NCBI GenBank assembly: GCA_015832175.1
Contig: WJXW01000014.1
Location: forward strand, 1,054,001-1,118,000
Source: Paraphaeosphaeria minitans
Taxonomy: Eukaryota; Ascomycota; Dothideomycetes; Pleosporales; Didymosphaeriaceae
DNA length: 64,000 nt
Direction of reading: 5' to 3'
In this document: one piece after another, positions 9,653 to 21,192 of the stretch
How the letters are laid out: every line of letters begins with the position of its first letter
How positions within the stretch are numbered: the stretch's first letter is position 1
Program-made: the position numbers and the translations under genes
The notes under the pieces: generated by a model
Seen by the model: the letters and a program-made list of their open reading frames with translations, nothing else
What the model was told of the DNA's origin: nothing
Databases searched by the model: none

Positions 9653-12022
9653 TCTGAGTGGTCTTGGGTGCGTCGAAACCTTTCAGAAGATGTATAAGCG
9701 GTTATTGGGGTACGCAAGTATATGAAAGAATGGAAGATCGATAACAGGAGTGGGTTGCTTCAAGCAAACGAGAGACTGAAGTGGGACAGTTAATTCAAAG
9801 CTCAAGAATGAGATGCTGTTCTGAATATGCACCAACCCATCTCTTTATGCAATTCGCACAATCTCCCGCTTCACTGAGCCGCTCTCGCGACCGAAGTACA
9901 ACATACTGTTTGAAACAGAACATCCTCGGCGCCGTGCCCCTGTATTACTCTGAGATATTAAATTAAATTAGCCTTCAGACATCAAACAATCGCAATAAGT
10001 TTCGTGCGCCTTGACACAAAGGGTCCAGGATGGACCGACAGCTTGGCAAGCCCGCTGGCATAGGTGATTTCCGGCCGTGTGTTGAGACCTTTCACCATCT
10101 CGCTTATCGGGTCCGCCCTGTACTTTCGAACAATTCTGCGGGATTGCGAGATGTATGATGAAAGTCCACCTATAGAAAAGCTCCGGACGCCGCTAGCGTA
10201 TGTCTACCAGTACTGGACCACTGTGGACATGTTTCATCACAGCATAATCCAGATGGTTCAGCGAGCAGGTAGGTATCCAGTAATTGAAATTTGACCGAAA
10301 TCGTATAACGCTACTTTTTTTTTTTAAAAAAAAAAGAGACAGAGGTCAGTGACAGAACCCGAGTGGCACCCTGTTCCTCTCCGTCGTCTTTTCGTTAATT
10401 CACTTCAAATGTTCATCGGTCGTGCGATGTAGCTTTCCCAAGGATCCTATCTGCCCATGCTGGCAAAAGTTTCTACGCAGATATTTCCCCATACCGAGGA
10501 TCGGTCGGGTGCCTATATATATGAAGTATTGGTGCAGGTTAGGCACGAACACTTGGACTGCACCATTCCAGTGGTCCTTCAACTACATGTGCGTCGGTGG
10601 GATGAAGCCTTTCATCGATCATCCAACCCCAGGTTTTCTCGTAGTTCGAACGATCGTCGTACCTCGATACTGGTCAAAACGCTGGAACAAAGTTTAAATA
10701 CCTCGTATGCAAGCTCCCGAAACTACTCATAGTATGACTGGACTATGACCAGGGTTCTCGTCAGATACCAAGGCACTGGGTTTCGTCTTGTCCCCGTGGA
10801 AACGATAGTGCACGCCCCGCGCATATACCTACGTACTAGGTATACCGTAACAGTAGTATAAATCAGCCTGGCTTCGCCAACGGTCGTGGCTTTCCGCCCT
10901 GGCAATTTCCTCCATGTCTTCCGCCGGTGAAAAGCTAGTAAGCGAATGGCGTATCCCGTAGAGACCGTGCATAGGACCACAGCGAGCAGCCAGATCGTTG
11001 GTTTGTGGAGCGAGATCAAACGTAGTGTCCGAACCGCTTGCCACCTCCGGATGATGCCATGTGACATCAGCCTCCCTCAGCCCAGCCAATCTCGGGACCG
11101 TGAGCACCTAAGCCTACGAGCGGATCCAACAAGCACGATAGCTCCTGACTTATGAGGCGAACTTGCATGGTTAACTTTCTATGTTATCCGTGCGATGCGC
11201 TGGCCGGAGGATCATTGCTAGGTATGCATGCCGGCCCAACATGCGGCCACCGTTACGAGGCTGGTGAGCCTTGTCGCCAGAAGCAACTACCATCTCCGTA
11301 ACTTTGCCTTATCATAAGATCAACCAATGTTATGGGGCCAAGCGTTCGCCTCTTAGGCACCTGTGGCATGTTTCGTGGAAGCCGTCCTCTGGCAACTTAC
11401 CCAGATACCGGGGTCTCATCTGAATTGACGTCTTCCCTCAAAGACAGAACCAATCACAAGATCCTTCATAGAAGCACGCACACAGCCTAGAATACGGCAA
11501 CCCGAACGTGGTCCTCACTGATTGACCCAAAGGCATCACGAGCACTTGAGCAAGTTCTGAAGGTCTCTTGTTCCAAACATACAGATATTGTGTGACTCAC
11601 GATCGGTGAAGGCGATCGGGTTCAAGTGCTGTGGTGAGTAGTCCACAGCAAGATCCAATCTGGGATAATAGGTTGTCTTTACCAGGTACGAATGGTTACG
11701 CCAAACAAAACCATTTCTAAACCCATATTACCCTCCCATCTTCTTCATCACTTTCACATCTTAAGATCCGGAAGCTAGCTGTTGGTAGATATCACTTAGT
11801 TAGCAGCCGCAACCGAAATTCCATCAAAACTTCGAGCACCCGCGATGTATTTATTGTTTATGACGTTGGTGCGACGTTCTCACAGTAAGTGCTTGCTAAA
11901 TCCACCTGTCTGATCATGACCACTAAGGTCCACAGTTTAAGAACTCCGCGCTACGCCCCGTGCGATTGAATTTGGAGGAAGTTACTGGACGTCGTTGAGC
12001 GGGAAAACGTATTGATACTTCT
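9653..12022. other. Gene-poor stretch, no supported gene
   Basis: About 2.4 kb with no recognisable protein. A 77-codon frame at 10064-10294 (contains LRTPLAYVYQYWTTVDMFHH) is the most protein-like piece and could be an exon remnant, since it runs up to a gtaggt donor-like site. I cannot assign it. A T/A homopolymer tract is at about 10315-10336. Confidence 0.45.
10315..10336. repeat. Abutting poly-T and poly-A tract
   Basis: A run of Ts is followed directly by a run of As. It is a perfect self-complementary AT tract with no coding around it. It may be a slippage product or a nucleosome-excluding element; no function is shown. Confidence 0.7.
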
Positions 12023-14722
12023 ATGGACTCTGTTTGTCGCTATAATCCGACAAACGCTTCTACAAGGGAAGGTCTGACTCGTGACTGCCGCCCCCAGTCT
12101 AAGAGTCAAGATAAACGTTGGGAAGATGATGCGAAATCTGGACCAGTGACACAAATTTTCCCGGTGACACTTCCTTGGTGGCGAAGACTATGGTTTACGA
12201 CTGCTCGCATTAGACTCAGGACCAATGCTACCGCGAAATGGTCGAAACTGCTGAAGCTTGTATCGGTTGGTGTACTGGCAGCTACACAAAAAGACAGAAC
12301 ACTCCAAGTTTTCACTCTTCTGGAGTTGGCCCGCTTGGACCGCGGGGTCGGTGACCTGTCGTTTCCTCCATCCAACTCAAATACACTGTATCGCGAGGCA
12401 ACTAATGGAATTAACACATTGGACTTGCATGATTATTTGCAACTCTCTAGATTACACGCGCGCGCATCTTCAAGATGGGATGCCGAATTCTTCAAGGACC
12501 GGAAGTTCAACGATCGGGAGTTCTTCATCCTGAAAAAACCGCTCGATATCGACAGGGATGATCTTGATTATTTCCTAGAACGTTATCCCAGTACCATACC
12601 CTCATGGAAAGTCGAATCCATAAAATCCTTTTGTTCCATACACGCTGGGCCCCATTTGAGAGCAGGGGAGTCGTCCAGTTGTCCAGACAAGCTACCTAGA
12701 GCTTGGGTCGACAGTAGGGTCCGTAGAAAGGGGTTACTCGAGGTCAACACCGACAGGTTCTGTGCACCTGCACTTCACAACATTCTTAAGGAGACTGTAA
12801 GAAGTGTCCTATAAAGCGGATATCACACGAAGGCTAATTGTTAAGCGTTCTGGCGAGCCTGTCGACATCGAGGCTTATCGCCAACTTATGTGAGTTATCT
12901 CATACGCTTGCTCACCTACAAAATTCCTTTTTAGCTGGATCTTGAGATCACCCAGTAATTCTTTCCAAGCTGGATTTGGTCGGATCGTCGGCACGCCCAT
13001 CTAGTGTTATTGAAATACTGTCTTGGGTTCCATCGTGAGACAAGCGACAATACCTGATTTGGAGCATAGTCATATTACTCACTTGGATGAAGAGCACATC
13101 CGTGCTCTCGCAGTATCGGCGTGGGAGCATCAGGCTGCGCCATTGCGTGATGCCATGTACAAACACGTAGATCGTCAAGCATCTCTGAATGTGTATATTC
13201 CAGTACGTTCATTTGATTCATTAGTACTGAAATCTGAGCCCTACGACCGGCTGACACATCTAAGCATTCTTGTTTCAAGGTTTTTAACTTTGAGTGCCAT
13301 CTTCCTTACCTTGCTTTGAGGTGGAAAGGGCGACCCGCGACGCGTGCTGGGGCTCGTGGTATAACGAACAGGAACAGAACGTGGACTGAGTTGTCGTTCT
13401 TGGGCCTTACAATTGACAACGCGAATGGAGAAGGTGAATATGAGATAAACGAGCTACATAGTTCGCTTGTAGTATTGGGCTGGGATGAGTCCAAATGGGC
13501 CGCATATGGCTTCACAGATGCAGATTCTGGTGACGATTCCAACACATCCAATGAAGAGGGAAACCCAGCCAACGACGAATTAGACCATCGGAAGGGAACA
13601 AACGCGGATGACGATGCGACTCTCGATGATCTGGAAGGTGATGACGATATGTATGCTGCAGATGTGGCTCTGGAGGACCACCTTGCGTCCGACGGAGGGT
13701 GCGATGTGGTCTCGAATGAACATCCTATTTGGGACCCAAGGTTATACTTCCTCAAACTTGTGGACCTCAGGCTTCGAACTGTGCGCAAGGAGTGGTCATA
13801 TCTTGTGAACAAATGTGTGTCTGGTGTAAGGGATCAGGTATTTACCTCCTTTCTCAGCTTACCGCGGATTTCTGACGAGAAACAGAACAACAATCTGGAC
13901 TATCCGTTTTCCAGTGAGCCTTTCAGTGGCACGTCGATCGCTGAAATGTCTGTTGCTAGACTGATAAAGACTTTAAGCTTCTTAAATGAGCTTCGTCAAG
14001 AGTTCCAGGCCACTACCAGAGCATGTGAACGATTTCTGTCACCTAAAGGCGATCACTCATACTTCTCCGACAGCAAAACTTACAGCTCTGGCACGACTCT
14101 ACAAATTGTTACAGACTCTGTCCGGCACTCTTTCCAGTGTCTCGTAGACTTGGAAAGACGGTTAGCCTCGTTGGAAGAGTCCTGTCAAAAATCAAAAGAA
14201 TCTGTAAGTGGTCTGACTTGAGTATGATATCATCGAGACTCATGTATAAAAGATCGAACGTTGCATGAGCATTTTACAACACAAAGAGAACGCATTCCTT
14301 AGCAAAGAAGCAAACGAACTCAGCAAGGAGGCCAACACGCTTACTAGAGAGTCGAATTTGATAGCAGCCGAAAATCAAACGGTTGCAGCAGCAAGCAATC
14401 TCAACGCGGCTTTGATGGTCAATGTGTGTGAAGCTGATCAATGTTGCATAATGAAACGCTGACAATGTATTAGATGAACCAGCTCATGACACCTGTGGTC
14501 ATTGTCGTTGGATACTTTAGCATTGAGGGAGAGATATTTGGTTTTCGGAAAACCGCAAAGTCATTTCTTGTCTCGGTCACCGTACTTTTCTTCGTCTTGT
14601 ACCTCGTTAACCTTGTGGTATATTTACTACGTCACCATGTCAGAAAGAAAGGGACGCTTACTCGAATACTGACCGGGCAACTTGACCAACTTCTGCTTGA
14701 TAGGGGAGCAAATGGTACGTGA
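12023..14722 (+). CDS. Copy 3 of the fungal CorA-like/two-TM family, best preserved
   Basis: The 3' half is well supported. Exon 13280-14203 (VFNFECHLPYLALR, an acidic linker, IWDPRLYFLKLVDLRL, LSPKGDHSYFSD) joins exon 14253-14423 (a heptad-like SKEANELSKEANTL coil ending NLNAALMVN), then exon 14474-14722 (MNQLMTPVVIVVGYF, a membrane helix, then a basic tail). These introns are about 50 nt, phase 0, with gtaagt and gtgtgt donors and a CTGAC branch. An upstream exon ending NVYIP at 13202 joins by a 77-nt intron. The 5' half is less sure: a 258-codon frame 12023-12796 and a short exon 12846-12889 have good splice ends, but 12935-13040 contains stops I could not splice out. So it may be two genes, or slightly damaged. 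The membrane end suggests an integral membrane protein; the CorA-like label is from memory. Confidence 0.5.
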
Positions 14723-14725
14723 ATG

Positions 14726-16095
14726 CCACAGTCTAGTGAGTGAGCTGATTCCAGTGCAGGTGGAGTGGGAAGAGGCGCAGTTTGAGCTGGGACACGACTT
14801 ACACATCATCTTGACGACATGTTAGAGCCTGTTTGGACACTAGCGATGGATTGGATGCACTATCGGAAGCATCTGCGGCTTTTTTACTTTTAATAAATCT
14901 TTGACGGGGTTATAATCATGATTTCACACAGAAACAATATTTAGGTTTAATATTGACAACACCCAACCACAATGTGATGAATATACCTGATGGGTATCAC
15001 ACTATGCTTTCGCTTCTTCTGTTTCTATTCTAGAAAAAAATGGCTTGTCTTCGCGTATCTTTGCGTATATAGATAATTGCTTCTAGAGTGTTTCTACGGG
15101 TCTTCTAGCCTACAAGCAAAACCATCGACTCCCGATGGGCCTAGACTTGTCTTAACAGACGTTTGATTTGCATCCCAACTATTTTGGTCTATAATTTACC
15201 TATTTGAGCGGTGGCGCGGAGTTGTTGTGCGTCGGTGCAAGAACCCAATATTTTGCCCCCCGCCCCCGAAAGCGGCGAATGGGGCTAATCGATCTAAATC
15301 CATCCAGGACCGGGCCGAAGTCAGACACGGGTTGACCCAGATAAATATTTAACCAATCCTTTGGCTTCAGCACGATGAGGCACAGTCCGTGAGTGCCATG
15401 AGTGTGCCTTGTTGGCTGAGACGTGTCTCAGCAACATCACGTAGCACTCCAAGACCAGGACCACGTTATAAGTTGCCTAACTAGCAGTGATTCAGATTCG
15501 CGAAAATGCTAGGAGAGTTGAACTGATCGTTACAAACAGTGTTGGCTGCCATAGGTATCAAATCGCGTGTACTAACATCAATGCCTCGTACTACCGGTAC
15601 CACGGACTTGCGTGGCCTGGTTTTCCGCCGTTGGCCGAAGTGGCGCTCTGCTTCTTATTTCCAGTGGAAGCCTCGCCCTGACCAATTTGGTATGCAATTT
15701 CTGCCTACAGACTGAATTCAGGTATCAATGATATCGGTCCCTTGATTGAGTTACTCCAACGATGCGGGGCGTGCTCATGTACCGTACGTGGTCAGTGTGC
15801 TCTCATTGATCGCTTACTGATGCCCGTAGAAGCAGGCTGCCCAATCACCCTCAGCCACGCATCTCGCCTTCCAATTGACCAACGTATAATGAGGCTGAGT
15901 CTGGATAAATGAACTTGTCAATTCATTGGTTCGTAACAAGGCAAGCAGGCTTTGGGTCTCACGCATGTTCAGCTAAATTGCCTACTTCACAAGAACAGCC
16001 TCGAGAACACCCAAAGCTACGCAGACAAAGTTGCATGCAATACTCTGCTCAACCAGTCAATTTCCATCTTGGGTACACTTCGAAGATTGTGAAAA
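14726..16095. other. Intergenic, nothing recognised
   Basis: Between the membrane protein gene and the ArgRS-like gene. A possible extra terminal exon of the upstream gene could be spliced at 14755-14825, but its intron would be only 40 nt. A short C-rich run occurs near 15256-15268. No gene or RNA is seen. Confidence 0.4.
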
Positions 16096-18148
16096 ATGAC
16101 GACCTTCGGGATTACCGAATTGGAGAGCAGCCTTGCGGCGCTACATCTGACTGCGCGCCGTGCTGTCATCGAGTCGGCTGATGTTTTGATCAACCCTCTC
16201 GATTTATGTCGACGCCTTCTAGCGGTAATCTTGAGTGAGGTAGTTGAGAGTAGCCCCGAAGCAGCGTACAAGTCGATTCAATGGCCCAACAACATCTACA
16301 GTGGCGATCTCAGTGTCGTACTGCCGAAACTTCGCCCTGGTTGCAAGGCTACGGAACTGGCCTCCGAAATTTCGCAAAAGGTTTGAAGATCTTATTCATT
16401 CTTGTCTCCTTTGGGACAATCTGACTCTTGCATAGTTTCCGCAAAATCACCCGCTCTTTCCCCTCCCATTTCTTGAAGGTGTACATTTCCGCATTTTTTT
16501 CGAAGTTGATGCATTCGCGCGTCTTCTGTTCCCTTTCATTCTCAAAAGGGGGCATTCATATGGGGCCGATGAAAAGCACGGCCTGCAGAATGCTTCCTCG
16601 CCTGATGACGGGCGCCAGAAGCTGGTGGTGGAATTCTCATCGCCGAACATTACCAGCGAGCTCCACGGAAGATATCTACGCAGCACGATCATAGGAGCAT
16701 TCGTGAGCAAGTTCTACGAAAGCATGGGATGGGAGGTCACTAATCTCAATTACCTTGGCGACTGGGGGAAGAACATTGCCTTACTCAAGGTCGGCTGGGA
16801 AAGATTCGCAGACCAAACAATATACGAATTGAGGCCCATCGAGCATCTACTGGATATTTATAATCGAATCAATGGTATATTCCAACCCGAAATGGCAGCT
16901 AGTAGGCATGCCCGCGACGAAGCTGCGAAGGACGGTCAAGACGAAGGTCAAGCGCAAGCTGAAATCGAGAATCAAGGCATATATGCCGAGCGCAATGCAG
17001 CATTTAAAAAGCTCGAAGAGGGTGACGAAGAAGCCATTGCTTTTTGGCGTCAAGTCAGAGATGTCAACATCGAGAACTACAAGGACTTCTACTCACAGCT
17101 GGGGATTGAGTTCGATGAGTATGCTGGTGAATCGCAAGTCAGCACAGAAACAATGATTGAAGTGGAGACTCTGTTAAAAGAGAAGAACATATGTGAAGAA
17201 AGCTCCGGTGCTTGGGTTGTCCACATGCAAAATCACGGACTCAGAGCCGGGACTGCTGTCATACGAGGTCGAGATGGAGCGACTACATACCTTCTTCGAG
17301 ATCTTGCAGCGATAATCGAGCGTTTTAGAAAGTACAACTTCGACAGGATGATCATTGTCGCTGCAAACGACCACAACTCTCTGCATTTCACCCACTTGCA
17401 TCACATCTTGATTGCGATGGGCATGAAAGAACTCGCAGAGAAGATTCAGCACCTGAAATTCAACGAAAACTCAAGTATGGCAGAAACGCTCGAAACGGGG
17501 TTCAAACCCCAAGCGATTCTTAGCCACGTTAAGATGGCCATGAGTGCTGAACTCGAAGCCGACGGTGAGAAGACAGCAATGTTCGGCAACCTTAGCAACA
17601 GTGCAGATAGGTTGTCTATTGCGTCTCTCATTGTACACGAGCTTTCGACACGAACCACATCTGTTCACTCTTTTGACCTATCAGCCATGACCACTTTCAA
17701 GCCCGGAACCGGACCTGACCTACAGTACTGGTACGCGAAGCTCTGCGCGATTCTCAAATCTCGCAACGGCGATGCTCAGCTTTCCGACGAGGACTACAAC
17801 TTTTTGGCCGAAGACGATTCCGCCGCCAATCTTCTCCGTCTGCTCGCTCAGTATCCTGAAGTCACACGCGCCACGTACAATTCTGCCTCGCCTCAGCCAG
17901 ATGACATAGTGAAGTACCTGACTGGCGTGACCAAACAACTCTCTGATTTTCTGAGCGACAATAACGACGAGAACGATAGCGCGGAAGGCGAGGTAGAAGC
18001 CAAAACAGAAGAAAAGACGTTTGGTGCTGGGCACCTCACGCTATTTGAGGCAACACGCATTGTGCTCGAAAACGGGTTGAAGCTACTCGGCATCACTCCG
18101 TACGTAGCCGACAGTCATGAGCGTGCCGACACACCAATTGCGGAATGA
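16096..18148 (+). CDS. Arginyl-tRNA synthetase-like protein lacking catalytic signatures
   Basis: Exon 1 16096-16380 and exon 2 16436-18148 (55-nt intron, phase 0) give 665 residues. The whole follows cytosolic fungal ArgRS: an N-terminal tRNA-binding domain (residues 1-150), VEFSSPNI, then LNYLGDWGK, TYLLRDLAA (about 379-387), GTGPDLQYWYAKLCAI and a C-terminal anticodon domain ending VLENGLKLLGITP. The HIGH-equivalent, HAGH or DGNH followed by LRSTIIG in real enzymes, is HGRY here (172-175), so the second His is gone. The KMSKS-equivalent (MSTRKG or MSEKLG type) is SSMAETLE (about 441-448). Surrounding structure is kept over the full length with no stops, so this is a maintained divergent paralogue, not a fragment. 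ATP-dependent arginylation looks unlikely. A regulatory, biosynthetic or tRNA-binding role is inference. A canonical ArgRS should exist elsewhere. Confidence 0.8.
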
Positions 18149-18728
18149 CGGATGGCCATTGTCCATGCGCAAGTTCTTGATCTAAATGAGCTTTTTTGGT
18201 TGGCGTGGTTTTGTAGCCTGACTTGTCCACACTGCGCCGAGTTTCTTACCCAGGTCGACCACTACGACGGCTGGACTGGAGGATCTGGATACAAGGCGTT
18301 TCATTATTATTACGGCTGATTTCCTGCATTCTCTTTTGTTGCACGACTCACCTTGTTACGATGTCACGATTGCTGCTGCTGATGACTTACGAATTGCGCG
18401 ATAGTCATTACGAACGAGACGGCTCCCGATTATAGCTAAACTGCAACGGTGTAATGAATTTACTCTCTTGAAAACATGCCCTACGAAGCGTTCTGATTTG
18501 GCAAGGCCTGCAACTAGGTAGTGTACCTATTGGGGCGGGGGTATGCCCCTAGTCTCGTAGTTTTCTCGCCGTGACTCGCCGAGACCACCCACAACGCTGA
18601 AAATTCAGTATTATCTCTTGCAAGGCACAATCCAGGGGTAGAGTCAGACCAGCTGCCCACTGACGCTTTTAAAACAGAGTGCATATATATAAAAAATGTT
18701 TGAAATTTCATTAAATAAGACAACATTA
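18149..18728. other. Intergenic upstream of the tRNA
   Basis: 3' flank of the ArgRS-like gene. Two short frames occur with no resemblance to a known family. An AT-rich stretch (about 18683-18720) lies directly before the tRNA. Confidence 0.4.
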
Positions 18729-18824
18729 TCCGATATGGTCTAGTGGCTAGGATACATCGCTCTCATCTCTTCAAGCAATTGGAGCATGTGCCGATGTGGC
18801 CCGGGTTCGATTCCCGGTGTCGGA
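18729..18824 (+). tRNA. tRNA-Glu(CTC) with a 25-nt intron
   Basis: The 7-bp acceptor stem pairs tccgata at 18729-18735 with the matching 3' end at 18818-18824. The D arm has GGTCTAGTGGCTAGGATA and the T arm GGTTCGATTCC. The anticodon stem is CATCG/CGATG and the loop reads C-T-CTC-A-C, with anticodon CTC at 18762-18764. A 25-nt intron (18766-18790) sits after position 37, the canonical site. CCA is not encoded, as expected for a nuclear tRNA. It decodes GAG. Confidence 0.95.
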
Positions 18825-19413
18825 AATCGATCTTTTGCTCCCATCCAGAGATTTTTGCTCATAATGTGCACGTACGAAAGAATTTTTTTTGCCCCCGTTC
18901 AATAACCCCACCATCCCCCATCGCAAGAACATGACAAGAAAAACAAAAAATATAAATTATCTTCGTTCATACTTAAACTAGACGTCTTACCGTGGCACGG
19001 CAAGAGCGAAAACTGCTTCCAGAAACTCGTCGAACATGAGCTTGTATGTATGCATGATACGAATCAAATCATAGTATGCGCCTCTCTGATCAATGTGAAT
19101 CACCAAAACGACGACTACATGTCTCCGGTGTCTCCGATCCAACCTCAAGTGCCGAACCAAACGCGGGGTACACCAGGATCTGAATATATTACGCCCTTCA
19201 GCCAAACACCGCCTCATGTAAATCGCTCGGCCTGACCAAACAACTGCTTCCTGCCATGACTTTGTTCTTCCAAGCTTTTACATGCCGGCCTCCACCCAGA
19301 GAGTGGCACTGACGTTGCGTGCGAGGATGGTATAATATGGAGAGACAGGCTGTCGGTGGTTGTGCAACCTCTCTGATCTGATTCACATACCGATTTCCTG
19401 AGGGCTGAATATC
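18825..19413. other. Intergenic after the tRNA
   Basis: A T-run (tttttttt, about 18882-18889) lies some 60 bp after the tRNA and could serve as the Pol III terminator. Otherwise it is 5' flank of the PEBP-like gene; no other gene is seen. Confidence 0.4.
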
Positions 19414-20161
19414 ATGTTGTTCACTACTACTTTGTTGTCTGCATTGGTGGCTGTGGGCGGTGCGCTGGCACAGACGACACCTCCTGGGTTCATGCCGGCA
19501 GTTAACAAGACACTGGATGTGTACTATGGCACTCAGTACATCACGCCTGGGCTGACGGTGAAGAAATCGAGTGAGTCGGCGACAGAATGCCGTTTTGAAA
19601 AGCATGGCTGACGCGTTGTGCAAGGTGTGTCGAAGCAGCCTACAATAGGTGTTACGGGACAGACTTTGACCGGCAAGTATCTATTAGCCATGATCGGTAA
19701 GTATCATCCAATATTTTACAGTGGTTATGCTGATGACGTTTTAGATATTGATGCGTACGTTGACCCTTCTGGTCTCTCAATTTACTCGCTCAGCTGCTCA
19801 CCACCATCGTAGACCCGGAACGCCCCGCGGTACTGTCCTTCATGCCCTCCTACAGGATTGGACCCCAAGCGGACAGGCTCAAAATGGCTCGTCGATCCTC
19901 ACGACAAAGGCCACTGGACCTGCGTCCTATTTTGGTCCTGCACCACCCGCCGAGACGCCGAAGCACCCGCACAACTACATATTTCTGCTGCACGAGCAGC
20001 CTGACAACTTTGCCGTGCCGGCTGCGCACAAGTCGGCGGTACAACAGCGTCTGGGTATCAATTGGCCCAAATTCATCACCGACGCAGGTCTGAGTGAGCC
20101 GATTGCGGCGAATTACTTGCAGGTCCAGTCGGGCGACAACACGAAGAGATTTGTTGCGTAG
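19414..20161 (+). CDS. Secreted PEBP-like (phosphatidylethanolamine-binding) protein
   Basis: Four exons: 19414-19570, 19625-19696, 19745-19754 (a 10-nt micro-exon) and 19813-20161. Introns of 54, 48 and 58 nt have good ends, giving 195 residues. The first 19 residues (MLFTTTLLSALVAVGGALA) are a signal peptide. It then shows the PEBP layout: a VYYGTQYITPG strand, GKYLLAMIDIDAP (the D-x-D-x-P segment of the anion-binding site), LHALLQDW and PHNYIFLLHEQP (the family's G/PHRYxxLL block), ending in a helical LQVQSGDN tail. Secreted fungal PEBPs resemble carboxypeptidase-Y inhibitor (Tfs1) folds; ligand and target are unknown. The micro-exon holds the D-I-D part of the motif, which supports the splice model. 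Confidence 0.75.
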
Positions 20162-21192
20162 GGCTCGATCGAAATCGATAGAGAATGCATAAGCATGCGG
20201 GCACATGAAGTGTTTCGAACGAGATGAGCTATCTGAACTACGATTCTGTTTCGTCAATTTCCGCTGTGGATATTTTTGAAAGCTGTCGTGATTGTGCACG
20301 TTGTGTGACCGTCGACTGGCCTCAGTGGAACATTCGGAGAAGCCTTCTCCCGTGATCCATACAATTTGCACCGTACCGGCGGGAAATCAGATGTGGTGGT
20401 ACTCTTAGTCTGCAGACGCATCTGGAGCGAACATTGTTTCCGATTCGCGATGCTCCAGAGACTATTGAAAAAACTCTGGTTGAGCATCAAATTCCATTCA
20501 TTCGGTGCTTAATCCTTCGTATATGAGCCATGTATACTTGTAACACGCGTTAGCCTATGATAACAGCGATCAACAAGTCCCGATTAAGGCGCATAGCATC
20601 TTATTACCCGGAACAGCGATGATGCCAGCGATCAGCACTTTTCTTTCCGAAATGTATGACGGAGATATGATCATCATGCATCTTGCATCTTACGTCATAC
20701 CATCGACAGCTGCATTGCAACACTGTGAGGCTCGCTTTGAGTACGATGCAAAGGGCATGCGTATGTAAGTAGAAGGATATACAGATGACCAAATGTATAT
20801 AGCACACGCTTTTAGGTGAGCTGCCCGATTCTACCATCACCTTGCCGGTTAAGCGAATGAAACCCTAGCATTCAGACTACTATCGAGTCAATGCTGCGAG
20901 TGGTTTTCCGGCATTAACGGTCGTCTTTCATTGCGTAATATAATCATCCTCTGAAAATGATATGGAAGACCAATATGTGGAGGCTTCGTGGAACAGAACC
21001 GATCGCGCCGAATGCGGAGAAATCACGGCGTATGCAGGAACGCGAACGGTGTTTGCATTGGGGCGGTTGAAGCCGACGATCCTGGAAAGATGTCTTCTCA
21101 CAACTATATAAAAGCTGAGGGAACGATTCCGAGTGTCCCGACTTGTATTGCTCCGAGTGTTTTCCTGAAGATATAGTCAGTCCATCTCCGCT
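20162..21192. other. Intergenic, contains the promoter of the next gene
   Basis: About 1 kb with no supported gene. A TATA element is annotated separately near its right end. Confidence 0.45.
21104..21113 (+). promoter_or_regulatory. TATA box of the small secreted protein gene
   Basis: TATATAAAAG lies about 80 bp upstream of the ATG at 21193, a usual TATA distance for a fungal gene with a short leader. TATA promoters are typical of strongly regulated genes such as secreted proteins. Confidence 0.55.

Noticed and set aside
10315..10336. T/A tract as a replication origin
   Set aside because: A single AT tract of about 22 bp is not enough; no ACS-like or other origin element accompanies it.
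16096..18148. ArgRS-like gene as an arginine cyclodipeptide synthase
   Set aside because: The protein follows ArgRS along its whole length; I have no basis to equate it with that unrelated enzyme family.
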